Assembly (NCBI GenBank): GCA_937926145.1
Contig: CALANW010000047.1
Span: forward strand, 1-47,219
Source: an uncultured Ruminococcus sp.
GTDB lineage: Bacteria; Bacillota; Clostridia; Oscillospirales; Ruminococcaceae
Length of the DNA stretch: 47,219 bases
Direction: 5' to 3'
Below the pieces are notes generated by a model. That model was not told the origin of the DNA. It made no database searches and saw only the letters and a program-made list of their open reading frames with translations. A program made the position numbers and the translations under genes. How positions within the stretch are numbered: position 1 is the stretch's first letter; each line of letters opens with the position of its first letter. Positions 15,465 to 24,357 of this stretch are shown one piece after another.

Positions 15465-16337
15465 GTGAACAAAAAGAAATTCGATATGGCTATATCGGGC
15501 AATTTAAAAGGAAAAACAGGATATAAAATAGTTGACAGCCGCGGAGAAACAATATATACGGAATATTACAGCAAAGAAGAATTTGAAAAATTTAAAGAAA
15601 AAATGGAAAAGCAGCATTTTGATGCATACAGCAACGGCAAAGGCAGCGAGTTGGAAATAAAGATCAATAAAAACGGAAAAAGTTGTCCCCCTAAAATGGC
15701 GAGCGCTGCTTCATCATCAAGGTTCTGTTATACTGCACTTGTCAACGGTGCGCTGCCGCTCGGTGTTAAAGGCTCTCCTGAATTTGAACACGAATGCCGA
15801 ATAACAGGCATTTGCGGTACAGCACCGCAGCTCGATGCTTATTTTGATGAAAGCAATACATATTTTGAAGTCAAATGCCATGAGATCTTCGATGAACACA
15901 AGATAGAATTTCGTGAGGCATACTTTGATATTCTTACAGGTCAGAACAGTCCATTTGGCTTTTCGGCAGATGATATTGAACTGAGAAATGAAGGTTCATT
16001 TACTTTTAGTCCTGCGATATTCGGAGTTACGGCAAGTTTCCCTATGCTTGATATAAAACAGCTTGTATGTCACCTGCTTGGGATCAGATCACAGAATAAA
16101 AACGGACAGCAAGCAAAACTCATTTATCTTTTCTTCTATCCCATTTCCGATGACGAAAAGGTCAGCGATGAAATAAAAAAACTTTTTGATGATTTGGAAA
16201 ATGAGATAAACGCTGTTTTTAACAGCAGTCCAATAAAGAAGTTCTGCAATGATAACAATATCGTTCTCGAAGCTTATGCCGAAAAAAGCACTGTTATGAC
16301 TGCACTTAACAGCAGTAATGTGATAAAATTATATTAA
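15465..16337 (+). CDS. PD-(D/E)xK nuclease-like protein
   Basis: A 290-residue protein starting at GTG. The GTG is chosen because GGGAGG lies 8 bases upstream; the upstream TTG frame overlaps that site. The motif FEHECRITG...QLDAYFDESNTYFEVKCHE gives E108/E110, D124 and E135-V-K137, the PD-(D/E)xK catalytic pattern. It resembles the PGN_0703-type putative restriction endonucleases in this core only. The first 100 residues (charged, with SKEEFEKFKEKMEK) are unrecognised. It stands alone after a strong promoter and divergent from the AAA protein. A nuclease role is inferred from motif spacing. An in-frame open stretch continues for 29 codons after the stop. Confidence 0.72.
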   Translation: MNKKKFDMAISGNLKGKTGYKIVDSRGETIYTEYYSKEEFEKFKEKMEKQHFDAYSNGKGSELEIKINKNGKSCPPKMASAASSSRFCYTALVNGALPLGVKGSPEFEHECRITGICGTAPQLDAYFDESNTYFEVKCHEIFDEHKIEFREAYFDILTGQNSPFGFSADDIELRNEGSFTFSPAIFGVTASFPMLDIKQLVCHLLGIRSQNKNGQQAKLIYLFFYPISDDEKVSDEIKKLFDDLENEINAVFNSSPIKKFCNDNNIVLEAYAEKSTVMTALNSSNVIKLY

Positions 16338-16427
16338 GGAAAAGTAACGGCTGAAGGCGTTGGAAAGTTCGATGACGGATCGGCTTTGACCAAAGCGAGA
16401 GTCCTGTATGGTCAATGCAAATTTTGA
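16338..16427 (+). pseudogene. In-frame coding-like remnant after the nuclease stop
   Basis: Immediately after the TAA of the PD-(D/E)xK gene, in the same frame, 29 codons are open and end with TGA (16425-16427). Residues such as AEGVGKFDDGSALTKARVLYG have a coding-like composition. There is no start codon. I do not recognise the family. It could be the 3' end of a lost gene or chance. Confidence 0.3.
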
Positions 16428-16492
16428 TTTTGTGATTGTCAGGCGAAGCGTTAATAAAATATAGAGAAAAGGTAAAAGTTGAACAAAATTTA

Positions 16493-16521
16493 TTGATTTA
16501 AAGGTAATGTTATGATATAAT
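16493..16521 (+). promoter_or_regulatory. Promoter of the LacI-like/GGDEF gene
   Basis: TTGATT (16493-16498), 17-base spacer, TATAAT (16516-16521). It lies about 70 bases before the chosen start. Confidence 0.65.
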
Positions 16522-16589
16522 ATGATAAATCAATAATAGATTTCTGCGTCTTTTGGGGCGGATATCTTATGAATTTCGGAGGCGGTTTT

Positions 16590-18485
16590 ATGAAAGAAAG
16601 AAAGGCGGTTGCAGTCTGCGTCACAAGCTATAACTGGGAATATGAGAGCAGAGTCGTTGAGGGCATCCGCGAAAAATGCGCCGTCGATGATATCGATCTG
16701 CTCGTTTTCTCAAACCTTATGACAAGACCCGAACTCGGTTCGGACAGAGTTATGCCCGAAAATATTATGCGCGGCGAGATCGAGATATACAACCTCATAA
16801 ATTATGATGTTATAGACGGCATAATCATTCTCGGCGATTCGATGATAAACGATGATGTCACGCATAATATCGCCGAAAGAGCAAAGAAACATAACGTTCC
16901 GATCGTCAATGTGAACAACCCGGAAAATCCTCTTGAATACAACGTTTTACTCAGTGACAAGACAGCTATGGAGCTTGTCGTTACGCATCTTATAGAGGAA
17001 CACGGACTTAAAAAGATAAACTTTATCGGCGGATTCCCCGGAAATTTTCAGACCGAGGAGCGCCTTGCCGCATATAAAAAAGCACTCGAAGATCACGGAA
17101 TTCCTTTTGACGAAAAAAGGGTCGCTTACGGCTGTTTCTGGAAGAAAGCGCAGGAGTGTACAGCGGAATTTCTCGACTCGGGCGATATTCCCGAAGCTAT
17201 CGTCTGCGCGAGCGACACAATGGCATTTTTCTGCATGGACGAAATAAAGTCGAGGGGACTGCGCATACCCGAAGATATTGCCGTTACGGGCTTTGACGGC
17301 ATTGCCGACTGCGAAAGATACAGACCGACCCTGACGAGTGTTCGCCGTGCGTTTCTTCCTGCGGGTATTGAAGCCGTTTCCGTGCTTGAAAAGGTATGGA
17401 GCGGCGAAAAGGTTCCGCAGGTTACCGAGGTCGAAGCCGAGCTTGTTATAAACGAATCCTGCGGCTGCAAGGTCAAAGAGGACGACAATACTTTCTACAA
17501 TAAATTTTACGATGAACGCAACCATACACATGAATTTGATTACCGCGTTGTCGAAATGAACACGAAAATTTCCGAAGCCGAAACCTCGGAGGAGCTTTTC
17601 GCAAGCACTAAGAACATTGCTGCATTTTTCGGCTTGCTTGAACTCTATGTATGCGTCTGCGAGGACGTTGAAAAAGGCAGGATAAAATTCCGCCACAGTT
17701 CGGATTATGTCGGACTTGGCGAAAAAGCCGTTTCGATGCTCACATTCGGTCACGATGTTCCGACGGGAACTGTCTTTCCTGTAAAGGAGCTTATCCCTAA
17801 TAAGCTTTTCGGCAGGGAAGAAGCTGTATTTATGGCATTCGTGCCGTTTTATTTCCGAAACTGCTTCCTCGGATATTTCGCATTCCGTCCGATGAAGGTC
17901 GAGGGCAGCGGCGAACTTTTCCTCACCTGGACAATGAATATTTCAAACAATGCGGGAACATTCTATATGAATAAGGAGCTTCAGATCATTGCCGATGAGC
18001 TCCGAAATATAAATATGACCGATCCGCTGACGGGAATATGCAACCGCCGCGGGCTGAACACCTTTGCTCCCGAAATACTTAACAGCAAAAACGGATTTGT
18101 CACGATTGTCTGCGCCGATGTTGACGGTCTGAAGCCGATAAATGACACTTACGGTCACGAGGGCGGCGACAATGCTATCATCGTCACGGCAAGAGCGATA
18201 AAAAATTCGATGCCGAAGGGTGCTGTCTGTGCGCGCACAGGCGGAGATGAATTCTGTGCTGTTTTCTGCAGCGCAAGCGCCGATGAAGCCGCACAGTGCG
18301 TTGCCGATGTTGACAAATATCTCGAAACATACAACGAGATGTCGGGACTTCCTTACAAGGTCGGCTGCAGCTGCGGCTATACGACCGTTCCCTGCGGAAA
18401 TGTTCTTACTATGGAAGATATGATAAAATCCGCCGACAAAAATATGTACGGCGTTAAGCGTGAAAGAAAAACTGTCAGAAGATAA
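16590..18485 (+). CDS. Diguanylate cyclase with LacI-type sugar-binding sensor domain
   Basis: A 631-residue cytoplasmic protein. Residues 1-295 match the periplasmic-binding-protein-like ligand domain of LacI/GalR regulators (VDDIDLLVFS, VIDGIIILGD, IPEDIAVTGFDG, RPTLTSVRR), but there is no helix-turn-helix in front. A middle region (about 330-465) looks GAF-like. The C-terminal domain has DPLTGICNRRG and the catalytic GGDEF (551-555). No RxxD inhibitory site is seen before the motif. It should make cyclic di-GMP in response to a small intracellular ligand, perhaps a sugar. The start at 16590 is preferred over 16569 because GGAGG (16578-16582) is 7 bases upstream. Confidence 0.88.
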   Translation: MKERKAVAVCVTSYNWEYESRVVEGIREKCAVDDIDLLVFSNLMTRPELGSDRVMPENIMRGEIEIYNLINYDVIDGIIILGDSMINDDVTHNIAERAKKHNVPIVNVNNPENPLEYNVLLSDKTAMELVVTHLIEEHGLKKINFIGGFPGNFQTEERLAAYKKALEDHGIPFDEKRVAYGCFWKKAQECTAEFLDSGDIPEAIVCASDTMAFFCMDEIKSRGLRIPEDIAVTGFDGIADCERYRPTLTSVRRAFLPAGIEAVSVLEKVWSGEKVPQVTEVEAELVINESCGCKVKEDDNTFYNKFYDERNHTHEFDYRVVEMNTKISEAETSEELFASTKNIAAFFGLLELYVCVCEDVEKGRIKFRHSSDYVGLGEKAVSMLTFGHDVPTGTVFPVKELIPNKLFGREEAVFMAFVPFYFRNCFLGYFAFRPMKVEGSGELFLTWTMNISNNAGTFYMNKELQIIADELRNINMTDPLTGICNRRGLNTFAPEILNSKNGFVTIVCADVDGLKPINDTYGHEGGDNAIIVTARAIKNSMPKGAVCARTGGDEFCAVFCSASADEAAQCVADVDKYLETYNEMSGLPYKVGCSCGYTTVPCGNVLTMEDMIKSADKNMYGVKRERKTVRR

Positions 18486-18723
18486 CATTTTTCATCTTTT
18501 TCAAAACTCATTTTGGCGGATATTAACATTTATATCAGCAGAACGGACTAAAATTCTGTTATAAAAAATATGAAAAAAAGCTTTTAATTTTCTGCCGTTT
18601 GTGTTATAATAAATATTGGCGTGTAGTTTCTTGAAGAAAGTTCGCCTATACATATTTATACAGTGATCTTCACGGGCATTTTGCTCGGTTTTATATATTC
18701 GGTAAAAATGGGAGAGAAAAAAC

Positions 18724-20010
18724 TTGGAGAAGTTTGTTATAAAGGGCGGCAGGACCCTTAACGGAGAGGTTGAGATAAGCGGCGCGAAGAACGCTGCCGT
18801 TGCGATCATCCCTGCTGTTATTCTTTCGGACGAGGCTTGTGTACTCGAAAATGTTCCGCAGATAAGCGATGTTTCTATCAGCCTGCGCATACTCATCGAA
18901 ATGGGCGCAGACGTTAAATTCCTTGATAAAAATACCGTAAGGATCGATGCAACGGGCATCACAGAGCCTATCGTTCCTTATGAAATGGCAAAGCATATGA
19001 GAGCGTCCTATTATTTTCTCGGAACGCTCCTCGGCAAATTCAAGCGCGCAAGAGTTGCTATGCCGGGCGGCTGCTACCTCGGCGACCGTCCTATCGACCA
19101 GCACCTTAAAGCTTTCACGGCTCTCGGTGCAGAGTGCGCACTTGACCACGGTATGATCGATATTCAGGCAGAAAACCTTATCGGCTCGCAGATATATTTC
19201 GATATGGTAACTGTCGGCGCAACGATAAATACAATGCTCGCCGCCGTAAAAGCAACGGGTATGACCGTTATCGAAAATGCGGCAAAAGAACCGCATATCG
19301 TTGACCTTGCCAACTTCCTCAATTCAATGGGCGCGGATATTATGGGCGCAGGCACGGACGTTATCAAGATACGCGGCGTGAAGAAGCTCAAAGGCGCAAC
19401 TTACGCAATTATCCCCGACCAGATAGAAGCAGGCACATTTATGATAGCTGCTGCCGCAACAAAGGGCAATGTCCTTGTAAAGAACGTTATCCCGAAGCAC
19501 CTTGAAAGCATCACGGCAAAGCTTGAAAAGATAGGCGTTACCGTTGAGGAATTCGACGACGCTGTCAGAATTTCCGTGGACGGTCCTCTCGTTAAAACGA
19601 GCATAAAGACAATGCCTCACCCCGGTTTCCCGACCGATATGCAGCCGCAGATATCGACTCTCCTTTGCCTTGCAGAGGGAACGAGCATCGTAACGGAGGG
19701 CATCTTCGACAACCGTTTCCGTTATGTTGATGAGCTTCGCCGAATGGGCGCGAACATCTCCGTTGACGGAAAAGTCGCTGTTATCGAAGGTGTTGGTTCT
19801 CTTATGGGCGCACCCGTTACAGCACCCGACCTCAGAGCAGGTGCGGCGCTCGTCATCGCAGGACTTGCGGCAAAGGGCGTTACCGAGATAGAGGATATCT
19901 ACCACATAGAGCGCGGATATGAGTGCTTTGAAGAAAAGCTTCGCAAGCTCGGCGCGGATATCGAAAAGAAGTCTTTCCCCGGAACATCGGTGAGAAAAGT
20001 AGCGCTTTGA
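18724..20010 (+). CDS. murA: UDP-N-acetylglucosamine 1-carboxyvinyltransferase
   Basis: This 428-residue enzyme catalyses the first committed step of peptidoglycan synthesis, transferring enolpyruvate from PEP to UDP-GlcNAc in the cytoplasm. Diagnostic parts are SGAKNAA with Lys22-Asn23 near the N terminus, the catalytic loop MPGGCYLGDRPIDQH with Cys117 (the fosfomycin target), and IERGYE near the C terminus. The start is TTG, with GGGAGAG 9 bases upstream. Length and motifs are normal. Firmicutes often have two murA paralogues; which one this is cannot be told here. A terminator follows at 20041. Confidence 0.95.
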   Translation: MEKFVIKGGRTLNGEVEISGAKNAAVAIIPAVILSDEACVLENVPQISDVSISLRILIEMGADVKFLDKNTVRIDATGITEPIVPYEMAKHMRASYYFLGTLLGKFKRARVAMPGGCYLGDRPIDQHLKAFTALGAECALDHGMIDIQAENLIGSQIYFDMVTVGATINTMLAAVKATGMTVIENAAKEPHIVDLANFLNSMGADIMGAGTDVIKIRGVKKLKGATYAIIPDQIEAGTFMIAAAATKGNVLVKNVIPKHLESITAKLEKIGVTVEEFDDAVRISVDGPLVKTSIKTMPHPGFPTDMQPQISTLLCLAEGTSIVTEGIFDNRFRYVDELRRMGANISVDGKVAVIEGVGSLMGAPVTAPDLRAGAALVIAGLAAKGVTEIEDIYHIERGYECFEEKLRKLGADIEKKSFPGTSVRKVAL

Positions 20011-20040
20011 TTTACGAAGTAAAATTTACAGCGAAAGATG

Positions 20041-20080
20041 AAAGCAGAATTTTCGGTCAGCTCCGTCATTCTGCTTTTTT
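20041..20080 (+). terminator. Terminator after murA
   Basis: Stem AAAGCAGAAT / ATTCTGCTTT, 17-base loop, T run at 20075-20080. Confidence 0.85.
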
Positions 20081-20119
20081 GATAAAAATATTTTAGGAAG
20101 AATATTGGAGGATAACGAT

Positions 20120-21790
20120 ATGCTTACAGATATCGAGATCGCACAGCAGGCAAAAATGCTCAAAATCACAGAGGTCGCAGCAAAGCTCGGCATCATAGAG
20201 GACGAAATTGAACCCTACGGACACTATAAAGCAAAGCTCTCCGAGGAGCTTTTTGCAAAGACAAAGAATGACCCCGACGGCAAGCTTATCCTTGTTACAG
20301 CTATAAATCCTACACCCGCAGGCGAGGGCAAGACGACCATTTCCGTAGGTCTTACCGAAGCTATGGCTAAGATAGGCAAAAAGGCAGTCCTCGCACTCCG
20401 CGAACCCTCGCTCGGACCCGTTTTCGGCATCAAGGGCGGCGCAGCAGGCGGCGGATACGCTCAGGTAGTTCCTATGGAGGATATCAACCTCCACTTCACG
20501 GGTGATATGCACGCTATCACAGCCGCAAATAACCTCCTCTGCGCGCTTCTCGATAACCATATGCAGCAGGGCAACGTTCTTGGCATCGACCAGAGAAGAA
20601 TTATGATAGACCGCTGCCTTGATATGAACGACAGAGCGCTCAGAAACATCGTTATCGGCATGGGCGGAAAGGTCAACGGTATCCCGCGTCAGGACGGCTT
20701 CAGAATTACAGTCGCTTCCGAAGTTATGGCTATCCTTTGCCTCGCCTCCGACCTTGCAGACCTCAAACAGCGCCTTTCAAAGATACTTGTTGCTTATACA
20801 TACGACGGCAAGCCCGTTTATGCTCACGACCTCGGCGCAGAGGGCGCAATGACGGCTCTCCTCAAAGACGCTATAAAGCCGAACCTCGTTCAAACGCTTG
20901 AAAACAACCCTGCAATCATGCACGGCGGTCCATTTGCAAATATCGCTCACGGCTGTAACTCACTCCGTGCAACAAAGCTTGCTCTTAAACTCGGCGATTA
21001 CGCTATCACAGAGGCAGGCTTTGGCTCTGACCTCGGTGCAGAGAAATTCTTCGATATCAAGTGCAGATTCGGCGGCTTGAAGCCGTCCTGCGTAGTTCTC
21101 GTTGCAACTATCAGAGCGCTCAAATACAACGGAGGCGTTCCAAAGACAGAGCTTACCGCAGAGAATGTTGAAGCACTCGAAAAGGGCGTTGTAAACCTCA
21201 AAACACACATTGAAAATATGCACAAGTTCGGCCTTCCCGTTGTTGTTGCTATCAACCGTTTCCACACAGACACCGACGCAGAGATCGAAGTTATAAAGAG
21301 AGTTTGCGCAGAACTCAATACTCCCGTTTCGCTCGCAGAAATTTTCGCCAAGGGCGGCGAGGGCGGCACAGACCTTGCACAGAAAGTTTGCGATACTATT
21401 GAAACAGCAGAGAACAACTTCCACTATCTCTATGACGAAAAGCTTTCTATCAAGGAAAAGCTTGATACCATTGCAAAGGAAATTTACCGCGCAGACGGAG
21501 TTATCTTCACAAAGCAGGCAGAAAAGGCGCTCAAAGAGATCGAAGACCTCGGCTTTGGCGGAACTCCCGTATGCGTTGCAAAGACGCAGTATTCGCTCTC
21601 CGATGACCCGACAAAGCTCGGCAAGCCTGAGAACTTTGTTATCACTGTAAGAGATCTCAAACTCTCCGCAGGCGCAGGCTTTGTAGTTGCGCTCACGGGC
21701 GATATCATGATAATGCCGGGACTCCCGAAAGCTCCTGCGGCTCTTAAGATCGACTGCGATAATAACGGTAATATTTCGGGACTGTTCTAA
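20120..21790 (+). CDS. fhs: Formate-tetrahydrofolate ligase
   Basis: This 556-residue cytoplasmic enzyme joins formate to tetrahydrofolate using ATP, giving 10-formyl-THF for purine synthesis and one-carbon flow. Recognisable parts are NPTPAGEGKTT (P-loop), REPSLGPVFGIKGGAAGGGYAQV, and the LGAEKFFDIKCR and PGLPKAPAA stretches. The ATG at 20120 is used because GGAGG is 8 bases upstream. The murA terminator ends only 40 bases before the start and no promoter is evident in between, so expression may depend on readthrough. A heptamer array begins on the second base of its stop codon. Confidence 0.95.
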   Translation: MLTDIEIAQQAKMLKITEVAAKLGIIEDEIEPYGHYKAKLSEELFAKTKNDPDGKLILVTAINPTPAGEGKTTISVGLTEAMAKIGKKAVLALREPSLGPVFGIKGGAAGGGYAQVVPMEDINLHFTGDMHAITAANNLLCALLDNHMQQGNVLGIDQRRIMIDRCLDMNDRALRNIVIGMGGKVNGIPRQDGFRITVASEVMAILCLASDLADLKQRLSKILVAYTYDGKPVYAHDLGAEGAMTALLKDAIKPNLVQTLENNPAIMHGGPFANIAHGCNSLRATKLALKLGDYAITEAGFGSDLGAEKFFDIKCRFGGLKPSCVVLVATIRALKYNGGVPKTELTAENVEALEKGVVNLKTHIENMHKFGLPVVVAINRFHTDTDAEIEVIKRVCAELNTPVSLAEIFAKGGEGGTDLAQKVCDTIETAENNFHYLYDEKLSIKEKLDTIAKEIYRADGVIFTKQAEKALKEIEDLGFGGTPVCVAKTQYSLSDDPTKLGKPENFVITVRDLKLSAGAGFVVALTGDIMIMPGLPKAPAALKIDCDNNGNISGLF

Positions 21791-21823
21791 TGCGTAATTC
21801 ATAATGCGTAATGCGTAATTATT
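21789..21823 (+). repeat. Heptamer array AATGCGT (5 units) starting in the fhs stop
   Basis: Units AATGCGT, AATTCAT, AATGCGT, AATGCGT, AATTATT, the first beginning at the second base of the TAA stop of fhs. Confidence 0.9.
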
Positions 21824-21840
21824 GGTTGAAATATTTCATC

Positions 21841-21875
21841 GGGCGGACTTTTATATCCGCCCAATTTTGTTTTTA
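21841..21875 (+). terminator. Terminator after fhs
   Basis: Stem GGGCGGA / TCCGCCC with an 8-base loop, followed by a T-rich tract. It ends about 10 bases before the next start codon. Confidence 0.7.
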
Positions 21876-21885
21876 AGGAGGTCTT

Positions 21886-22383
21886 ATGAAAAAGATAATT
21901 GTTATCGGTTCACCGGGCGCAGGAAAAAGCTGTTTTTCACGGGAATTATCCTCGCTGACAAGTATTAGGCTGTTCCATATAGATAATCTGTACTGGCGAG
22001 CAGACAGAACACATATCACACACGAAGAGCTTGTGTGCAGATTGAATGAGATAATGTCCAAGGAAGAGTGGATAATAGACGGCAACTACATAAGCACTAT
22101 GGAGTTAAGGATAAAAGAATCCGACACGATATTCTACTTGGACTATCCGACCGAAATTTGTATTGAGGGCATAAAAAGCCGTATTGGAAAAAGGAGAGAC
22201 GATATCCCTTGGACAGAAAACGAGTTGGATAATGATTTTCTGAATTTCGTCAAAGCATTTTCGGCTGAAACAAAGCCTCAGATAGAGAGCCTTTTTGAAA
22301 AATATAATTATAAAACGCTGTACAGATTTTCCTGCAGAGATGATATGGACAAGTTTATGACAGCTGCTGTTTGCACGGAATGA
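21886..22383 (+). CDS. Small P-loop kinase-like ATPase (topology modulation/adenylate-kinase-like)
   Basis: A 165-residue protein with Walker A GSPGAGKS (8-15), the HIDNLYWRADRTHI segment and DGNY typical of the small P-loop proteins annotated as DNA topology modulation protein FlaR or adenylate-kinase-like. The real substrate of this group is unknown. AAGGAGG is 6 bases upstream of the ATG. The next gene starts 69 bases later on the same strand. Confidence 0.82.
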   Translation: MKKIIVIGSPGAGKSCFSRELSSLTSIRLFHIDNLYWRADRTHITHEELVCRLNEIMSKEEWIIDGNYISTMELRIKESDTIFYLDYPTEICIEGIKSRIGKRRDDIPWTENELDNDFLNFVKAFSAETKPQIESLFEKYNYKTLYRFSCRDDMDKFMTAAVCTE

Positions 22384-22452
22384 ATCGATGATTCGTTGAT
22401 ACATACTGATGATGAAAAACAGGAGATTTAATTATAAGAAAGGAACATCGCT

Positions 22453-22800
22453 ATGAAAAAATGGTACGCAGAGGAATATGAATTCAATGTCGAAGTAACG
22501 GGCTTTCTCCGCGGCGAAAGCACCGAGCATTACTGCAGAAACGGTGAGGAGATAGGGGACAAATACACCTGCACATACGGCTGCCCCGTGAACAAGGACG
22601 GCTATGGGATATGCAGCAAGACCATGATGATGCTCTATCCGCTCATGGAGGCTGTCAGGAGCGGCGGCGACCTCACCAACCTCGGCGGTGACGGCAAATA
22701 CAGCAAGACTATCGTTTGTCCCGACGGCTGTGTCATTTTCAAGCTTACCGCAACTCCGCTCGGAAATGAAAATTTCCACAAGGGCGGATTTTGGGGGTAA
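22453..22800 (+). CDS. TIGR04076 family protein
   Basis: A 115-residue protein of unknown function matching the TIGR04076 pattern: a cysteine-rich core with YGCPVNKDGYGICSKTMMMLYPLMEAVRSGGDLTNLGG and a later CPDGCVIFKL strand. Four cysteines could bind metal. AAGGA lies upstream. A heptamer array begins at the second base of its TAA stop. Confidence 0.8.
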   Translation: MKKWYAEEYEFNVEVTGFLRGESTEHYCRNGEEIGDKYTCTYGCPVNKDGYGICSKTMMMLYPLMEAVRSGGDLTNLGGDGKYSKTIVCPDGCVIFKLTATPLGNENFHKGGFWG

Positions 22801-22826
22801 TTCGGAATTAGGAATTCGGAATTATT
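22799..22826 (+). repeat. Heptamer array AATTCGG (4 units) starting in a stop codon
   Basis: Units AATTCGG, AATTAGG, AATTCGG, AATTATT, starting at the second base of the TAA of the TIGR04076 gene. The inverted partner is at 22949-22983. Confidence 0.9.
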
Positions 22827-22884
22827 GGTATTCCGTCCAAAACAGCAGGAATGGATTTCATATTCGTACAATATAATATAAGAT

Positions 22885-22923
22885 AAAATAAGGTCACAAA
22901 AGCCCAAATTGTGACCTTATTTT
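22885..22923. terminator. Strong bidirectional terminator hairpin inside a heptamer-bracketed segment
   Basis: A 15-base perfect stem (AAAATAAGGTCACAA / TTGTGACCTTATTTT) with a 9-base loop and T or A runs on both sides. Confidence 0.85.
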
Positions 22924-22948
22924 CATTTTTTACGGGGCGGCGAAGCTT

Positions 22949-22983
22949 AATTCCGAATTCCGAATTCCGCATTCCGAATTTAA
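22949..22983 (-). repeat. Inverted heptamer array AATTCCG (5 units)
   Basis: Units AATTCCG three times, CATTCCG, AATTTAA. It is the reverse complement of the AATTCGG array at 22799 and closes a 185-base segment containing the hairpin. From here to the serC promoter (23068) nothing else is evident. Confidence 0.85.
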
Positions 22984-23067
22984 CTAAGTTTGCATAATGC
23001 ACAATTTATTATTGCAAATATCGTTGAATTTGCCGTGGTGAAGTGATAAATATTAGCCGCTTTAGCC

Positions 23068-23096
23068 TTGACAATATTTTCTTTTGGGTTTATAAT
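23068..23096 (+). promoter_or_regulatory. Consensus promoter of serC-serA
   Basis: TTGACA (23068-23073), 17-base spacer, TATAAT (23091-23096). It lies 56 bases before the serC start. Confidence 0.85.
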
Positions 23097-23152
23097 ATAA
23101 AAGTATAGTTTCACTTTTTTATTTTGTAATACTATTATTGGAGGCTTTTAAT

Positions 23153-24239
23153 ATGTCCAGAGTTTACAACTTCAGTGCAGGTCCTGCTGTACTTCCCGAG
23201 GAAGTTCTTAAAGAAGCAGCTGCAGAAATGCTTGATTACAACGGCACAGGTATGTCCGTTATGGAAATGTCCCACCGCTCAAAGGCTTTTGAAGAGATCA
23301 TTCAGACCGCTGAAAAGGATATCCGTGACCTTATGAATATCCCTGATAACTACAAGGTTCTCTTTCTCCAGGGCGGCGCTTCACAGCAGTTCGCTATGAT
23401 ACCTATGAACTTTATGAAGAACGGCGTTGCCGATTACATAATCACAGGTCAGTGGGCTAAGAAAGCTTGGCAGGAAGCTCAGAAGTACGGTAAGGCTAAC
23501 GCTATCGCTTCTTCCGCAGACAAGACTTTCTCCTATATCCCTGACTGCTCCGATCTTCCTATCGATGACGATGCAGACTATGTTTACATCTGCGAAAACA
23601 ACACTATCTACGGCACAAAGTATAAGGAACTCCCCAACACAAAGGGCAAGACACTTATCGCTGACGTTTCTTCCTGCTTCCTCTCCGAACCTATCGACGT
23701 AACAAAGTACGGCGTTATCTACGGCGGCGTTCAGAAGAACGTAGGCCCTGCAGGCGTTGTTATCGCTATCATTCGTGAAGACCTTATCCCCGAAAAGCCT
23801 TATGTTGAGAACACACCGACAATGCTCCAGTATAAGACTCACGCTGACAACAACTCACTTTACAACACACCTCCATGCTACGGTATCTACATCTGCGGCA
23901 AGGTATTCAAGTGGATAAAGAAGATGGGCGGACTTGAAGCTATGAAGGCTCACAACGAAAAGAAAGCCGCTATCCTCTATGATTTCCTCGACCAGAGCAA
24001 GCTCTTCAAGGGCACGGTTGAAAAGAAAGACCGTTCGCTCATGAACGTTCCTTTCGTAACAGGTGATGCTGACCTCGACGCTAAGTTCGTTAAGGAAGCA
24101 AAGGCTGCAGGCTTCGAGAACCTTAAGGGACACAGAACCGTTGGCGGTATGAGAGCATCCATCTACAACGCTATGCCAATCGAGGGCGTTGAAAAGCTCG
24201 TTGAATTCATGAAGAAATTTGAGGCAGAAAACCTTAAGT

Positions 24240-24241
<2 letters not shown>
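23153..24241 (+). CDS. serC: Phosphoserine aminotransferase
   Basis: This 362-residue PLP enzyme converts 3-phosphohydroxypyruvate and glutamate to phosphoserine and 2-oxoglutarate, the second step of serine synthesis. Typical stretches are YNFSAGPAVLPEEVL at the N terminus, GGASQQF, the PLP-lysine region YGGVQKNVGPAG, and GHRTVGGMRASIYNA at the C terminus. The ATG at 23153 has TTGGAGG 8 bases upstream. Codon use (CTC, AAG, GCT, frequent C/T endings) suggests high expression. serA follows on the same strand after 172 bases holding two heptamer arrays and a GTAGGGG hairpin. Confidence 0.95.
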
Positions 24242-24305
<64 letters not shown>

Positions 24306-24357
24306 GTGTTCCGACCGAATTTTGACCTTCTGATTTAAAGTTCATTTGAAAATCAAT

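Noticed and set aside
16947..17753. Long minus-strand open frame inside the GGDEF gene
   Set aside because: It is antisense to a well-supported gene, has no ribosome site and a composition expected from the opposite strand of a high-GC-skew gene.
20960..21802. 280-codon minus-strand frame opposite fhs
   Set aside because: Shadow of the fhs coding pattern; no recognisable domain and no start signal.
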